From Kaistella jeonii (GTDB lineage: Bacteria > Bacteroidota > Bacteroidia > Flavobacteriales > Weeksellaceae), in assembly GCF_000812865.1 (NCBI RefSeq), contig NZ_JSYL01000004.1, positions 124,001 to 188,000 on the forward strand: a DNA stretch of 64,000 nt, read 5' to 3'. How positions within the stretch are numbered: the stretch's first letter is position 1; each line of letters opens with the position of its first letter. The notes beneath the pieces were generated by a model. The model was given only the letters and a program-made list of their open reading frames with translations, ran no database searches and was not told the DNA's origin. The position numbers and the translations under genes were made by a program. This document shows, piece by piece, positions 24,690 to 32,505 of this stretch.

Positions 24690-25478
24690 TTAGTCAATAT
24701 CTGTTTGAGAAAGAAAATCTTTTACAAGTTCATTGAAATCTTTCGGATTTTCTGCCTGAACCCAATGTCCGGCATTTTTTATAGTCACGATGGATGAATT
24801 GGGAAATTGCTGCTTAATCTGAAATTCATCCTGAGGTAAAATATAATTAGACTTCGCACCAGAAATGAATAAAGTTTTTCCCGTAAATACACCATATTTT
24901 ATAGCATTTGAAACAAATTCAGCATACTTTTCAGAAAGGGTTTTCAAATTAAATCGCCACGCGAGTTTTTTATCTTCCGTCCAATAAAGATTTTTGGTAA
25001 GAAATTGTATCACCGATTTCTCGGGAATATACTGGTGCAAAACCTCTTCTGCTTCCTGTCTCGTCGTTACTTTAGTAAAATCAACACTTTCTAAAGCTTT
25101 TAAAATTCCCTGGTGATGCGGAGGGTAAGCTTTTGGGGAAATATCAACGATAATTAATTTCTCAACTTTCAAAGGATACTTAATAGCAAATTGCATCACT
25201 GCTTTTCCACCGAGAGAATGTCCTAACAAATTGCATTGATCAATTTCATGAAATTCCATATAATGCAAAATATCGTGGGCTATGTCATCATGACTCATTT
25301 CTTCGGAATGAAAACTTTTGCCATGATTCCTTAAATCGATCAAATGCACGGGAAAAAATTCACCCATTTCTTTACCAAAACTTCCCCAGTTATCGAGCAT
25401 TCCGAACAAGCCGTGAAATACTAAAAGTGGTGTTCCTGATCGATTTTCTCCGAATATTTTTGAGTGTAGAATTTGCAT
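24690..25478 (-). CDS. Alpha/beta-fold hydrolase (YbfF-like esterase)
   Basis: 262 residues from the ATG at 25478; the codon before it is a TTG that is not needed. Catalytic features of the alpha/beta hydrolase fold: oxyanion loop LLVFHGLFGMLDNWG (about 18-32), nucleophile elbow LLGHSLGGKAV (Ser about 92), and a late Asp/His with the His in NAGHWVQAE (about 240). The N-terminal arrangement matches E. coli YbfF, an acyl-CoA/ester thioesterase-type enzyme. It has its own TAATTTTG box and is 73 bases downstream of pdxJ. Confidence 0.85.
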   Translation of the reverse strand: MQILHSKIFGENRSGTPLLVFHGLFGMLDNWGSFGKEMGEFFPVHLIDLRNHGKSFHSEEMSHDDIAHDILHYMEFHEIDQCNLLGHSLGGKAVMQFAIKYPLKVEKLIIVDISPKAYPPHHQGILKALESVDFTKVTTRQEAEEVLHQYIPEKSVIQFLTKNLYWTEDKKLAWRFNLKTLSEKYAEFVSNAIKYGVFTGKTLFISGAKSNYILPQDEFQIKQQFPNSSIVTIKNAGHWVQAENPKDFNELVKDFLSQTDID

Positions 25479-25495
25479 CAATAAAAATTAAAGTT

Positions 25496-25503
25496 CAAAA
25501 TTA
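25496..25503 (-). promoter_or_regulatory. -7 box of the alpha/beta hydrolase gene
   Basis: Minus strand TAATTTTG, 17 bases before the ATG at 25478. Confidence 0.5.
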
Positions 25504-25551
25504 ATGTAATTTTCGGCGAAAGCCTATTAATATTAGATTGTCTAATTTATT

Positions 25552-26271
25552 TTACCACTTTGCCAACCGCTTCAAATAAGCTTGCACGGTATTTTCCATA
25601 CCCATATACAACGCTTCAGAAATCAAAGCATGACCGATCGAAACCTCCAATAAATTCGGAATATTATCTGCGAAATATTTTAAATTTTCTAAACTTAAAT
25701 CGTGACCAGCATTAATTCCAAGACCATATTTCTGAGCTTCTAAAGCGGTTTCTATGTAAGGTTTGATGGCTTCTTCTTTATTTTTAGAATAATTGGTTGC
25801 GTAAGCTTCAGTATATAATTCAATTCGGTCAGCACCAGTTTCTTTCGCAAATTTTACCATTTCAGGATTTGGATCCAAGAAAATTGAAGTTCGAATTCCG
25901 GCATCTTTAAATTCAGAGATTACATTTTTTAAAAATCCTAAATTTTTCTCGCAATCCCAACCAGCATTCGAAGTAATGGCATCTTCACCATCCGGAACCA
26001 AAGTCACCTGCTCTGGTTTTACTTCTAAAACCATGTCGATAAACGGACGGTGCGGATTTCCTTCAATATTAAATTCGGTATAAACCAAAGGTTTCAAATT
26101 GTAAACATCTTTTCTTGTAATATGTCTTTCATCAGGTCTTGGATGAATGGTAATTCCTTGTGCACCAAATTCCTGCAATTTAATTGCGGCTTCTGTAACA
26201 CTGGGAAGTTCACCACCTCTTGCATTTCTAATGGTTGCAATTTTATTAATATTTACGCTCAGTTTTGTCAT
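25552..26271 (-). CDS. pdxJ: Pyridoxine 5'-phosphate synthase
   Basis: TIM-barrel enzyme that makes pyridoxine 5'-phosphate from 1-deoxyxylulose 5-phosphate and 3-amino-1-hydroxyacetone phosphate (DXP-dependent vitamin B6 route). 239 residues, normal length. Landmarks: LSVNINKIATIRNARGG at the N terminus, GITIHPRPDERHI (catalytic His and Arg) near residue 39, a phosphate-binding GINAGHDLSLENL, and VSIGHALISEAL near the C terminus. Starts three bases after the mscS stop, so it shares the mscS transcript. Confidence 0.96.
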   Translation of the reverse strand: MTKLSVNINKIATIRNARGGELPSVTEAAIKLQEFGAQGITIHPRPDERHITRKDVYNLKPLVYTEFNIEGNPHRPFIDMVLEVKPEQVTLVPDGEDAITSNAGWDCEKNLGFLKNVISEFKDAGIRTSIFLDPNPEMVKFAKETGADRIELYTEAYATNYSKNKEEAIKPYIETALEAQKYGLGINAGHDLSLENLKYFADNIPNLLEVSIGHALISEALYMGMENTVQAYLKRLAKW

Positions 26272-26274
26272 TTT

Positions 26275-27534
26275 TTACATTTTATTAAACTGCATTATTT
26301 CTAAATCAAACTCTTTGGAAGCGACCAAAAGATGATCAAAAATATCGGCAAGAATTACTTCAAATTTACCCCACTCCGAATCATTGGTAAAACAATATAT
26401 TTCCAATGGCATTCCTTGTGGTGTATTTTCTAATTGTCGAACCATCAACGTTTCTTTTTGGTCAATATGTTCGCTATTTTTCAAATAATTAAAGACATAT
26501 TCCCTGAAAACTCCAATGTTTGTTAATTGGCGTCCGTTGATCAGGAGCTCTGAATTTTCTATCGATTCTCTTTCTTTAATAATTTCTTCTTTCTTTTTGT
26601 CCAGATAATCTTTGATCAAATTAATCTTCGACAAACGATTCACTTCTTCAAGATTTAAAAATTTAAAGGAATTGATATTAAAAATAATAGATCGTTTGAT
26701 TCGTCGCGTATTGCTTTCTGACATGACTTGCAGATTTTTGATTTCTGTAGTCAATAAATCATAAGTCGGAATTGTAGAAATCGTTTTATCAAAATTTTGA
26801 ATTTTCGTGGTCAGAAGATTTAGATCTTCAATTGTTCCTTCCAGATTATACTTCGGAATTCCGATCCAGTCACCTACTTTTAAATTTTTTGAAGTTGCTA
26901 CATGAATTCCAGTTACAAAACCGAGAATGGTATCCCGAAAAACCAAAACCATTACCGCAGTAATTGCTCCCAAACTTCCAACAATCGCAGAACCGCTGAT
27001 TCCGAAAATCACACAAATTGCAATTACTCCAGCAACAAAAATTCCAAAAATTTTCACCGTTTGCGATACTGCATTTAAAGCAATGATTTTATAGTAGTCC
27101 TGTTTGATGATAAAATAATTTCGGAAAGCACTTAAACCTCGATAAAGCATTCCGGCAACGATAAAAACAATCGCCAAATAAATCATTCTTTCCAGAAAAA
27201 TAAAACTTTTAGGATGTCGGTAAAAAATAGAAAATAACGCATAACTTCCGAATAACAAAGCCATTAAATGCGAAAAAGAATTCGTAATTCGTGATTGGTA
27301 AATCGATTTCAGAACCGGATATTTATCCTTAGAATAAAAGAGTTTGAAGATGGTATTAATCAACAATTTAAAAAGAAAATCGATTAAATAAATAATCCCC
27401 ACGAAAAAAGCAAACTTAAGGAGAATCTGCAATAGTAAAACCCAGTTATCAGGAATATTATCCCGCACAAAAAAGTGAATATAATCACTTATGGTCTGCA
27501 GAAAATCTTTGGTATCTTTCAGTTCGTTGTTCAT
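26275..27534 (-). CDS. MscS-family mechanosensitive ion channel
   Basis: 419-residue inner-membrane channel protein that opens under membrane tension during osmotic downshock. Five to six hydrophobic segments occupy about 25-195. The pore helix is in the glycine/alanine-rich stretch GISGSAIVGSLGAITAVMVL (about 176-195), followed directly by VFRDTILGFVTGIHV and the beta domain LKVGDWIGIPKYNLEGTIEDL. A long C-terminal cytoplasmic domain of about 200 residues follows. The ATG at 27534 comes five bases after a TATTTTTG box, a leaderless-type arrangement. Co-transcribed with pdxJ. Confidence 0.9.
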   Translation of the reverse strand: MNNELKDTKDFLQTISDYIHFFVRDNIPDNWVLLLQILLKFAFFVGIIYLIDFLFKLLINTIFKLFYSKDKYPVLKSIYQSRITNSFSHLMALLFGSYALFSIFYRHPKSFIFLERMIYLAIVFIVAGMLYRGLSAFRNYFIIKQDYYKIIALNAVSQTVKIFGIFVAGVIAICVIFGISGSAIVGSLGAITAVMVLVFRDTILGFVTGIHVATSKNLKVGDWIGIPKYNLEGTIEDLNLLTTKIQNFDKTISTIPTYDLLTTEIKNLQVMSESNTRRIKRSIIFNINSFKFLNLEEVNRLSKINLIKDYLDKKKEEIIKERESIENSELLINGRQLTNIGVFREYVFNYLKNSEHIDQKETLMVRQLENTPQGMPLEIYCFTNDSEWGKFEVILADIFDHLLVASKEFDLEIMQFNKM

Positions 27535-27539
27535 CTACG

Positions 27540-27547
27540 CAAAAATA
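27540..27547 (-). promoter_or_regulatory. -7 box of the mscS-pdxJ transcript, leaderless type
   Basis: Minus strand TATTTTTG, then CGTAG and the ATG at 27534. Confidence 0.55.
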
Positions 27548-27603
27548 AGAATTCTGTTTGTCTTTCCCCGATTTATACCTACTTTTAACAAAATTTATCA
27601 CGA

Positions 27604-28095
27604 ATGGATCATACCTTGATTGCTTTAGTAAGTATTATTTTACTCGTTCTGGGAATTGTGGGGACTTTTCTTCCCGTTCTTCCAGGATTGTTGCTTAGTT
27701 TGTGCGGTTTGTTGATTTATAAATTCGGAACAGACACGCCATTATCAATGGTTTATATTTGGATCTTTGTTTTTCTCACCGCCATTTCAGTGGTTCTTAA
27801 TTATGTAATTCCTGCACGAACAACCCGAAAATACGGCGGAACACGTTGGGGAAGTGTTGGTTCTGTAGTTGGAACTCTGGTAGGAATGTTTTTTATTCCT
27901 ATTCCTTTTGGTTTTTTGATAGGAATGTTTTTGGGTGTTTTTGTTGGCGAATTATTGCATGACGCAAATGACAAGAAAAAAGCATGGAATTCAACAAAAG
28001 GTGCTTTTATTGGCTTTCTTTATGGAACAGGCTTTAACTTCATTGTTGGTTTGGCAATGTTTTTGGTTGTTTTAATAGATATCTTTAATAATTAA
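27604..28095 (+). CDS. DUF456 membrane protein
   Basis: 163 residues with about five hydrophobic, glycine-rich segments. The DUF456 pattern is seen in VLGIVGTFLPVLPGLLLSL at the N terminus and TTRKYGGTRWGSVGSVVGTL (about 79-98), followed by FFIPIPFGFLIGMFLGVFVGE and AWNSTKGAFIGFLYGTGF. Function of the family is unknown. Divergent from mscS with 69 bases between; a TACTTTTA box (one mismatch) lies 22 bases before the ATG. The next gene begins three bases after its stop. Confidence 0.88.
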   Translation: MDHTLIALVSIILLVLGIVGTFLPVLPGLLLSLCGLLIYKFGTDTPLSMVYIWIFVFLTAISVVLNYVIPARTTRKYGGTRWGSVGSVVGTLVGMFFIPIPFGFLIGMFLGVFVGELLHDANDKKKAWNSTKGAFIGFLYGTGFNFIVGLAMFLVVLIDIFNN

Positions 28096-28098
28096 ATT

Positions 28099-28731
28099 AT
28101 GATACATCGAATAATTATTTCCACTTTTGGATTTTTAGCTTTGGCAACTTGTAAAAACCAAACTTTTTCCCAAAATTCAAATACCTCAGAAAAAACTGAG
28201 ATCGCAACAAAAACTACTGTATCAACTCCCAAATCCACTCCTGTGAAAACTACAAATAACAGTGAACCAGAAATGTCTACCGGAATGCCACCAGATAAAG
28301 CTGCGGTAAAACAAGCTGAAAAGGAAGCCAGTGCGAAAGTTTCCCAAAGCGGCGTAATTTATTTGAAAGAAGGCGAAAATAAATTTTTGAAAGAATATGA
28401 AATGAATGTTACTTTCAAAAAGATGTTGGAAGACAGCCGTTGTCCAGAAGGCGTAAATTGTATTTGGGCCGGAGTTGCGACCGCAGAAGTGGAAGTAATG
28501 GGTTTGGCGACGCGACCAACGATTATAAAAATAAGTACGATGGATGATTCAAGCAGAGGTTATGCAGATTCACAGGATTTTAACGGTTATCAAATTACTT
28601 TATCCGACGTTTCTCCAAACACTACTTCTGACCGAGGTTTCAAAGCATTGCAGGGAAAATACAAAATAGGTATTAAAATTAAAAAACTCGCACCAGGACA
28701 AACTTCCCCGAATAGTCCTACCACGAAATAG
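28099..28731 (+). CDS. Secreted or lipid-anchored protein with a conserved Cys-rich motif
   Basis: 210 residues. The N terminus IISTFGFLALATCKNQ looks like a signal peptide with a poor lipobox (LATC, Thr at -1), so lipoprotein status is doubtful. A Thr/Ser/Lys/Pro-rich linker (about 30-90) precedes a C-terminal domain with DSRCPEGVNCIWAGVATAEV (about 113-132), a motif with two Cys and a Trp that I associate with uncharacterised Bacteroidota domains. Its last 14 bases overlap the end of ung on the other strand. Co-transcribed with the DUF456 gene. Confidence 0.75.
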   Translation: MIHRIIISTFGFLALATCKNQTFSQNSNTSEKTEIATKTTVSTPKSTPVKTTNNSEPEMSTGMPPDKAAVKQAEKEASAKVSQSGVIYLKEGENKFLKEYEMNVTFKKMLEDSRCPEGVNCIWAGVATAEVEVMGLATRPTIIKISTMDDSSRGYADSQDFNGYQITLSDVSPNTTSDRGFKALQGKYKIGIKIKKLAPGQTSPNSPTTK

Positions 28732-29359
28732 GTTCTATATTTTTAGATTTTAAATAGTCATTGATCTGCGAAAAAGGTTTGCTATCATAAAATCCACGAT
28801 ATACAGAAAAAGGTGATGGATGGGCAGATTTTACAATAAAATGTGTAGAGGAACTAATTAGTTCCTCTTTTTTTTGTGCAAATGCGCCCCATAAAACAAA
28901 AACAACATCTTCTTTTTTGTCGGAAATTTCTTTGATGATGAAATCGGTAAATTTCTCCCAACCCAGATCTTTGTGAGAATTTGGAGAATGAGCTTTTACG
29001 GTTAACGTCGCATTTAAAAGCAGAATGCCTTGTTCAGCCCAATCATCCAATTCTTTTTTGGTTCTGTCAATGCCTAAATCGTCTTGCAATTCTTTAAAAA
29101 TATTTTTAAGTGAAGGCGGAGTTGCAACATTTTCAGAAACAGAGAAACATAACCCATTTGCCTGAAAATCATTATGATAAGGATCCTGACCGATAATCAC
29201 AACTTTTATTTGATCAAAAGGCGTTAATTCTAAAGCACGAAAAATCTGCTTTTTTGGTGGGAAACATTTTCCAGAAGCATATTCTTCTTTCACCTTTTGC
29301 CAAAGATTTTGAAAATATTCGGTTTCTTTTATTGGGGCAAGAATTTCAGTCCAGGTCAT
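28718..29359 (-). CDS. ung: Uracil-DNA glycosylase
   Basis: Family 1 UDG that removes uracil from DNA after cytosine deamination or dUMP incorporation, starting base-excision repair. 213 residues, usual length. Catalytic motif GQDPYHNDFQANGLCFSV (about residues 59-76, Asp water activator), uracil-contact LLLNATLTV, and the minor-groove loop HPSPFSVYRGF (catalytic His about 180). Full length and intact. Converges with and overlaps the preceding plus-strand gene by 14 bases; 43 bases downstream of an acetyltransferase gene. Confidence 0.97.
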   Translation of the reverse strand: MTWTEILAPIKETEYFQNLWQKVKEEYASGKCFPPKKQIFRALELTPFDQIKVVIIGQDPYHNDFQANGLCFSVSENVATPPSLKNIFKELQDDLGIDRTKKELDDWAEQGILLLNATLTVKAHSPNSHKDLGWEKFTDFIIKEISDKKEDVVFVLWGAFAQKKEELISSSTHFIVKSAHPSPFSVYRGFYDSKPFSQINDYLKSKNIEPISW

Positions 29360-29402
29360 TTGTTGATGTGATGATTTGTGAATGTGTTAATGCGATGATT
29401 AA

Positions 29403-29909
29403 TTAAATTGAAGTGAGTTCAAAAATAAGATTTTCAGGAAACTTTTTGTCTCTCCGATTTTCATTTAAAACAAATTTTGATTTTTGAAGTAATTTTATTG
29501 AATTCAAATTATTTTTATTGGTAAAAGCTTCGATTTTATTTAAATTTAAATCATTGAACCCATAATTTAAAATAAAGTTGACCGCTTCTGACATGATTCC
29601 TTTTCCGTGATATTCGGGTAATAATTCATAACCCAATTCTGCAGTTTTTCGATCTTCAGAAAATTTCCAGAGACAGATCGTTCCTAGTAATTTGGGATTA
29701 TTCTGAACAGATATTGCCAGAAAAACAATGTCGTTATTTGCCGATTTCCTTTTAATATTGAGAATAAATTCTAATGCTTCAAAGGAATTTTGCGGAGGTA
29801 CTCTGTGAAGAAATTTATTGATGTGTTCATTGCTTCTGATGCCTAAAATCTCAACAGCATCGTTTTCATTTATTGGTCTTAAAATTAAGCGCTCGGTCGA
29901 AAATCTCAT
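29403..29909 (-). CDS. GNAT acetyltransferase, RimJ/RimL-like
   Basis: 168-residue N-acetyltransferase. The N terminus FSTERLILRPINENDAVEIL is the typical RimJ/RimL opening, the acetyl-CoA loop is LLPEYHGKGIMSEAV (about 94-108, the Q/RxxGxG/A position as HGKG), and KIEAFTNKNNLNSIKLLQKS is the terminal motif. Such enzymes acetylate ribosomal protein N termini, antibiotics or amino acids; no specific substrate can be named. Start ATG four bases after TATCTTTG. Divergent from mutS2. Confidence 0.88.
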   Translation of the reverse strand: MRFSTERLILRPINENDAVEILGIRSNEHINKFLHRVPPQNSFEALEFILNIKRKSANNDIVFLAISVQNNPKLLGTICLWKFSEDRKTAELGYELLPEYHGKGIMSEAVNFILNYGFNDLNLNKIEAFTNKNNLNSIKLLQKSKFVLNENRRDKKFPENLIFELTSI

Positions 29910-29913
29910 GCCT

Positions 29914-29921
29914 CAAAGATA
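29914..29921 (-). promoter_or_regulatory. -7 box of the GNAT gene, leaderless type
   Basis: Minus strand TATCTTTG, then AGGC and the ATG at 29909. Confidence 0.55.
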
Positions 29922-30046
29922 GAATTTTCAAATTTCATAAACGTTTTTATTTCCCAATAAACATATTTGATATCTGTAAAAACTTCAAACAAACTTCAGA
30001 AATTAAGTCAAGCTTGCAAAGTTCATCATTGCAATAGATTAAAACT

Positions 30047-30079
30047 TTTGTAAGTGTTGGTTTAAAATAATTAAATTTG
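30047..30079 (+). promoter_or_regulatory. mutS2 promoter, leaderless type
   Basis: TTTG (30047-30050), 21-base spacer, TAAATTTG (30072-30079), then CGT and the GTG at 30083. The TTG at 30077 lies inside the box and cannot be the start if this promoter is used. Confidence 0.6.
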
Positions 30080-30082
30080 CGT

Positions 30083-32233
30083 GTGCATATACAAAAAGAT
30101 GATTTAGACGAACTCGAATTTCCGGAATTACTCGCGGAAATTTCCCCTTTTGCTTTCTCCAAAAAAACCGTAGAAAAAATTTCACAGCTTCGTCCTGTTC
30201 CGATTGAAGAAGCCGAACTTTCCTTAAAAAAAGTAGCCGAATACCTTTCAAGTTTTGAAAGTGATAACGCCATTCCTTTCAATGAATATGAGGATATTGA
30301 AGAGGAATTGAAATTGATGGTGATTGAAAATTTCCGTTTGGATAACAGTTCTTTTCTCAAAATAAAAAGTTTAACAGAGCAAATTTCTAAACTTCAAAAG
30401 TTTTACCCAGTTTATGAGGATCTATTTCTGAATCTGAATAGTGACGTTAAAGATTTAGAATATCGAAAGGAAATTATCGACCGGATTGATAAAGTTCTGA
30501 ACCGATTTGGTGAAGTTAAAAGTGAAGCGTCGCCGATTTTGAGAACTTTACGAAGCGACATTTCGCATGCCAGAAAAGCCATTCAGGAAAATTTCAACCG
30601 AAGTTTAACCGGACTTATAAACACGGATTATCTGGATGATATTAGGGAAAGTATTATCGATGATCAAAGGGTTTTAGCCGTAAAATCAGCCTATAAAAAA
30701 CGAGTTCCGGGGCGAGTTTTAGGACTTTCAAAAACAGGTTCAATCACCTACATCCAGCCGGAATCGGTAGTAAAACATCAGTTTAAATTTAGAGAAGATA
30801 TTGAAGAGGAAAAAAAGGAAGTCGATAAAATTTTACGAAAATTGACTACAGAAATCGCAGAATTTCAACCTCAACTTTCAGAGTATCAAACTTATATTTT
30901 CGATTTAGATTTAACCAGAGCCAAAGCAAAATTTGCACAAAGAATCAATGGTGTTCTGCCGAAAATCAATCGCCACAAAACAATGCGTTTGGTTCAGGCT
31001 TTCCATCCTTTGCTTTGGTTGAGAAATCAGGCAGAGAAAAAGAAAATTTTCTCTCAGAGTTTGACATTTACAGAACATAACAGAATTATTTGTATTTCTG
31101 GACCGAATGCGGGTGGAAAATCCATCACTTTAAAAACGGTTGGATTACTGCAACTGATGATTCAATCTGGAATTTTGGTTCCCGTTCATCCAAAATCTGA
31201 GATGTTTTTCTTTGATCATTTAATGACCGATATTGGAGATAATCAATCCATTGAAAATCAGCTTTCTACTTATTCTTCCCGTTTGAAGAAAATGTCGAAA
31301 ATCATTAAAGAAGCCGATGCAAACACGCTTTTATTGATTGATGAATTTGGAACAGGTTCTGATCCGGAATTGGGTGGCGCTTTGGCAGAAGCTTTTCTGG
31401 AATTTTTCTACGATAAAAAAAGTTTTGCGATCATTACAACGCATTATACGAACATTAAACTCGTTATCGAACAACTTCCGAATGCGCAAAATGCAGCGAT
31501 GCTTTTTGATGAAAATTCACTTGAACCACTCTACAAATTAGAGGTCGGACAAGCTGGAAGTTCTTTTACATTTGAAGTTGCGGAGAAAAATAAAATCCCC
31601 GCTTTTATTATTAGAAGTGCTAAAAAGAAAGTGGAACACGATATTCTAAACCTGGATAAAACCATTGTAAAACTGCAGCAGGAAAAATTTGAGGTCGAAA
31701 AAATAAAAACCGATTTAGCAGAAAAACGAGATTCTACGCAAGAGAGAAAAGAAAATCTGGAGAAGTTGAATGAACAATTGCAGCAGAAACTCTTTAACTT
31801 TCAGAAGCTTTACGAAGACGAGCACCGCAAATTGCAATTTGGAAATAAAGTAGAAACCTTCATCGAGGCCTATGTCAAAGGGAAATCCCGCAAATTAGTA
31901 GTTGGAGATTTTGTAAAAATACTGGAGCAGGAAAAATTCAGAAGAGTCGGTGCTGATAAAGATGAAAATAAAAAACTGCTTATCGTAAAGCGCAAAATTA
32001 CACAGCAACTCAGAAAAGTAGATGTACAGGAAAAAATCGTAGAAACCCACGAGAAATTAGAAGACAAGCGCCAAAAAGAACGCGCTGTCTGGATGAAGAT
32101 CGGTCAGCGAGTACGAATTCCGGGTTCCACAAGTGTTGGTACGATTGAAAAAATTGAAAAGAACGGCAAAGTCTCTGTGAATTACGGTACTTTTAAAACG
32201 CAGATTTCTGGCGATGAACTCGAACGGATTTAA
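30083..32233 (+). CDS. mutS2: MutS2-family DNA/ribosome-associated ATPase lacking a Smr domain
   Basis: About 716 residues from the GTG at 30083. MutS core helices (about 1-310), ATPase with Walker A ISGPNAGGKSITLKTVG (about 338-354), TDIGDNQSIENQLSTYSSRL, and Walker B LLIDEFGTGSDPELGGALAE (about 414-433). A long coiled coil (about 515-600) and a KOW-like beta segment (IGQRVRIPGSTSVGTIEKI) end the protein. B. subtilis MutS2 continues with a C-terminal Smr nuclease domain, which is missing here, and no remnant is visible downstream. MutS2 suppresses recombination or, in B. subtilis, splits collided ribosomes. Own promoter; terminator at 32302. Confidence 0.9.
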   Translation: MHIQKDDLDELEFPELLAEISPFAFSKKTVEKISQLRPVPIEEAELSLKKVAEYLSSFESDNAIPFNEYEDIEEELKLMVIENFRLDNSSFLKIKSLTEQISKLQKFYPVYEDLFLNLNSDVKDLEYRKEIIDRIDKVLNRFGEVKSEASPILRTLRSDISHARKAIQENFNRSLTGLINTDYLDDIRESIIDDQRVLAVKSAYKKRVPGRVLGLSKTGSITYIQPESVVKHQFKFREDIEEEKKEVDKILRKLTTEIAEFQPQLSEYQTYIFDLDLTRAKAKFAQRINGVLPKINRHKTMRLVQAFHPLLWLRNQAEKKKIFSQSLTFTEHNRIICISGPNAGGKSITLKTVGLLQLMIQSGILVPVHPKSEMFFFDHLMTDIGDNQSIENQLSTYSSRLKKMSKIIKEADANTLLLIDEFGTGSDPELGGALAEAFLEFFYDKKSFAIITTHYTNIKLVIEQLPNAQNAAMLFDENSLEPLYKLEVGQAGSSFTFEVAEKNKIPAFIIRSAKKKVEHDILNLDKTIVKLQQEKFEVEKIKTDLAEKRDSTQERKENLEKLNEQLQQKLFNFQKLYEDEHRKLQFGNKVETFIEAYVKGKSRKLVVGDFVKILEQEKFRRVGADKDENKKLLIVKRKITQQLRKVDVQEKIVETHEKLEDKRQKERAVWMKIGQRVRIPGSTSVGTIEKIEKNGKVSVNYGTFKTQISGDELERI

Positions 32234-32301
32234 ATTGATGTCAGATAACGAGTTTTTCACACGATTTTAAATTCATAAAAATTTAAAAAACAGAACAAAA
32301 A

Positions 32302-32331
32302 AAAGCGTCTAGTTGTGAAACTAAACGCTTT
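32302..32331. terminator. Bidirectional terminator between mutS2 and tRNA-Phe
   Basis: AAAGCGTCTAGTT and AACTAAACGCTTT form a near-perfect stem around GTGA, with A/T runs on both sides. It serves mutS2 (plus) and tRNA-Phe (minus). Confidence 0.75.
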
Positions 32332-32346
32332 ATCGATTTAAAAAAG

Positions 32347-32419
32347 TGGTCTCTCCAGGAATCGAACCAGGGACACATGGATTTTCAATCCATTGCTCTA
32401 CCAACTGAGCTAAGAGACC
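32347..32419 (-). tRNA. tRNA-Phe (GAA)
   Basis: 73-nt cloverleaf on the minus strand: acceptor GGTCTCT/AGAGACC with discriminator A, D arm GCTCAGTTGGTAGAGC, anticodon stem-loop ATGGA-TTGAAAA-TCCAT (anticodon GAA), T arm CCTGG-TTCGATT-CCTGG. CCA is not encoded (the following bases are CT). Single tRNA between mutS2 and the acyltransferase gene. Confidence 0.96.
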
Positions 32420-32505
32420 TTTCGTTAATTGAGTGGTGCAAAAATAGGAACTTTATCCTTATCTCACAAATCATTTGTTAAAGTTTTCTTCGGAAAACCC
32501 TAATA

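Noticed and set aside
29360-29402. Degenerate direct repeats of ATGTGATGATT type between ung and the GNAT gene
   Set aside because: Short low-complexity sequence like that in several other spacers (51797-51869, 60242-60262); no structure that stands out.
29947-30360. 137-codon open frame on the minus strand opposite the start of mutS2
   Set aside because: Ser-rich, no start context and fully antisense to mutS2, which has strong motifs; a shadow frame.
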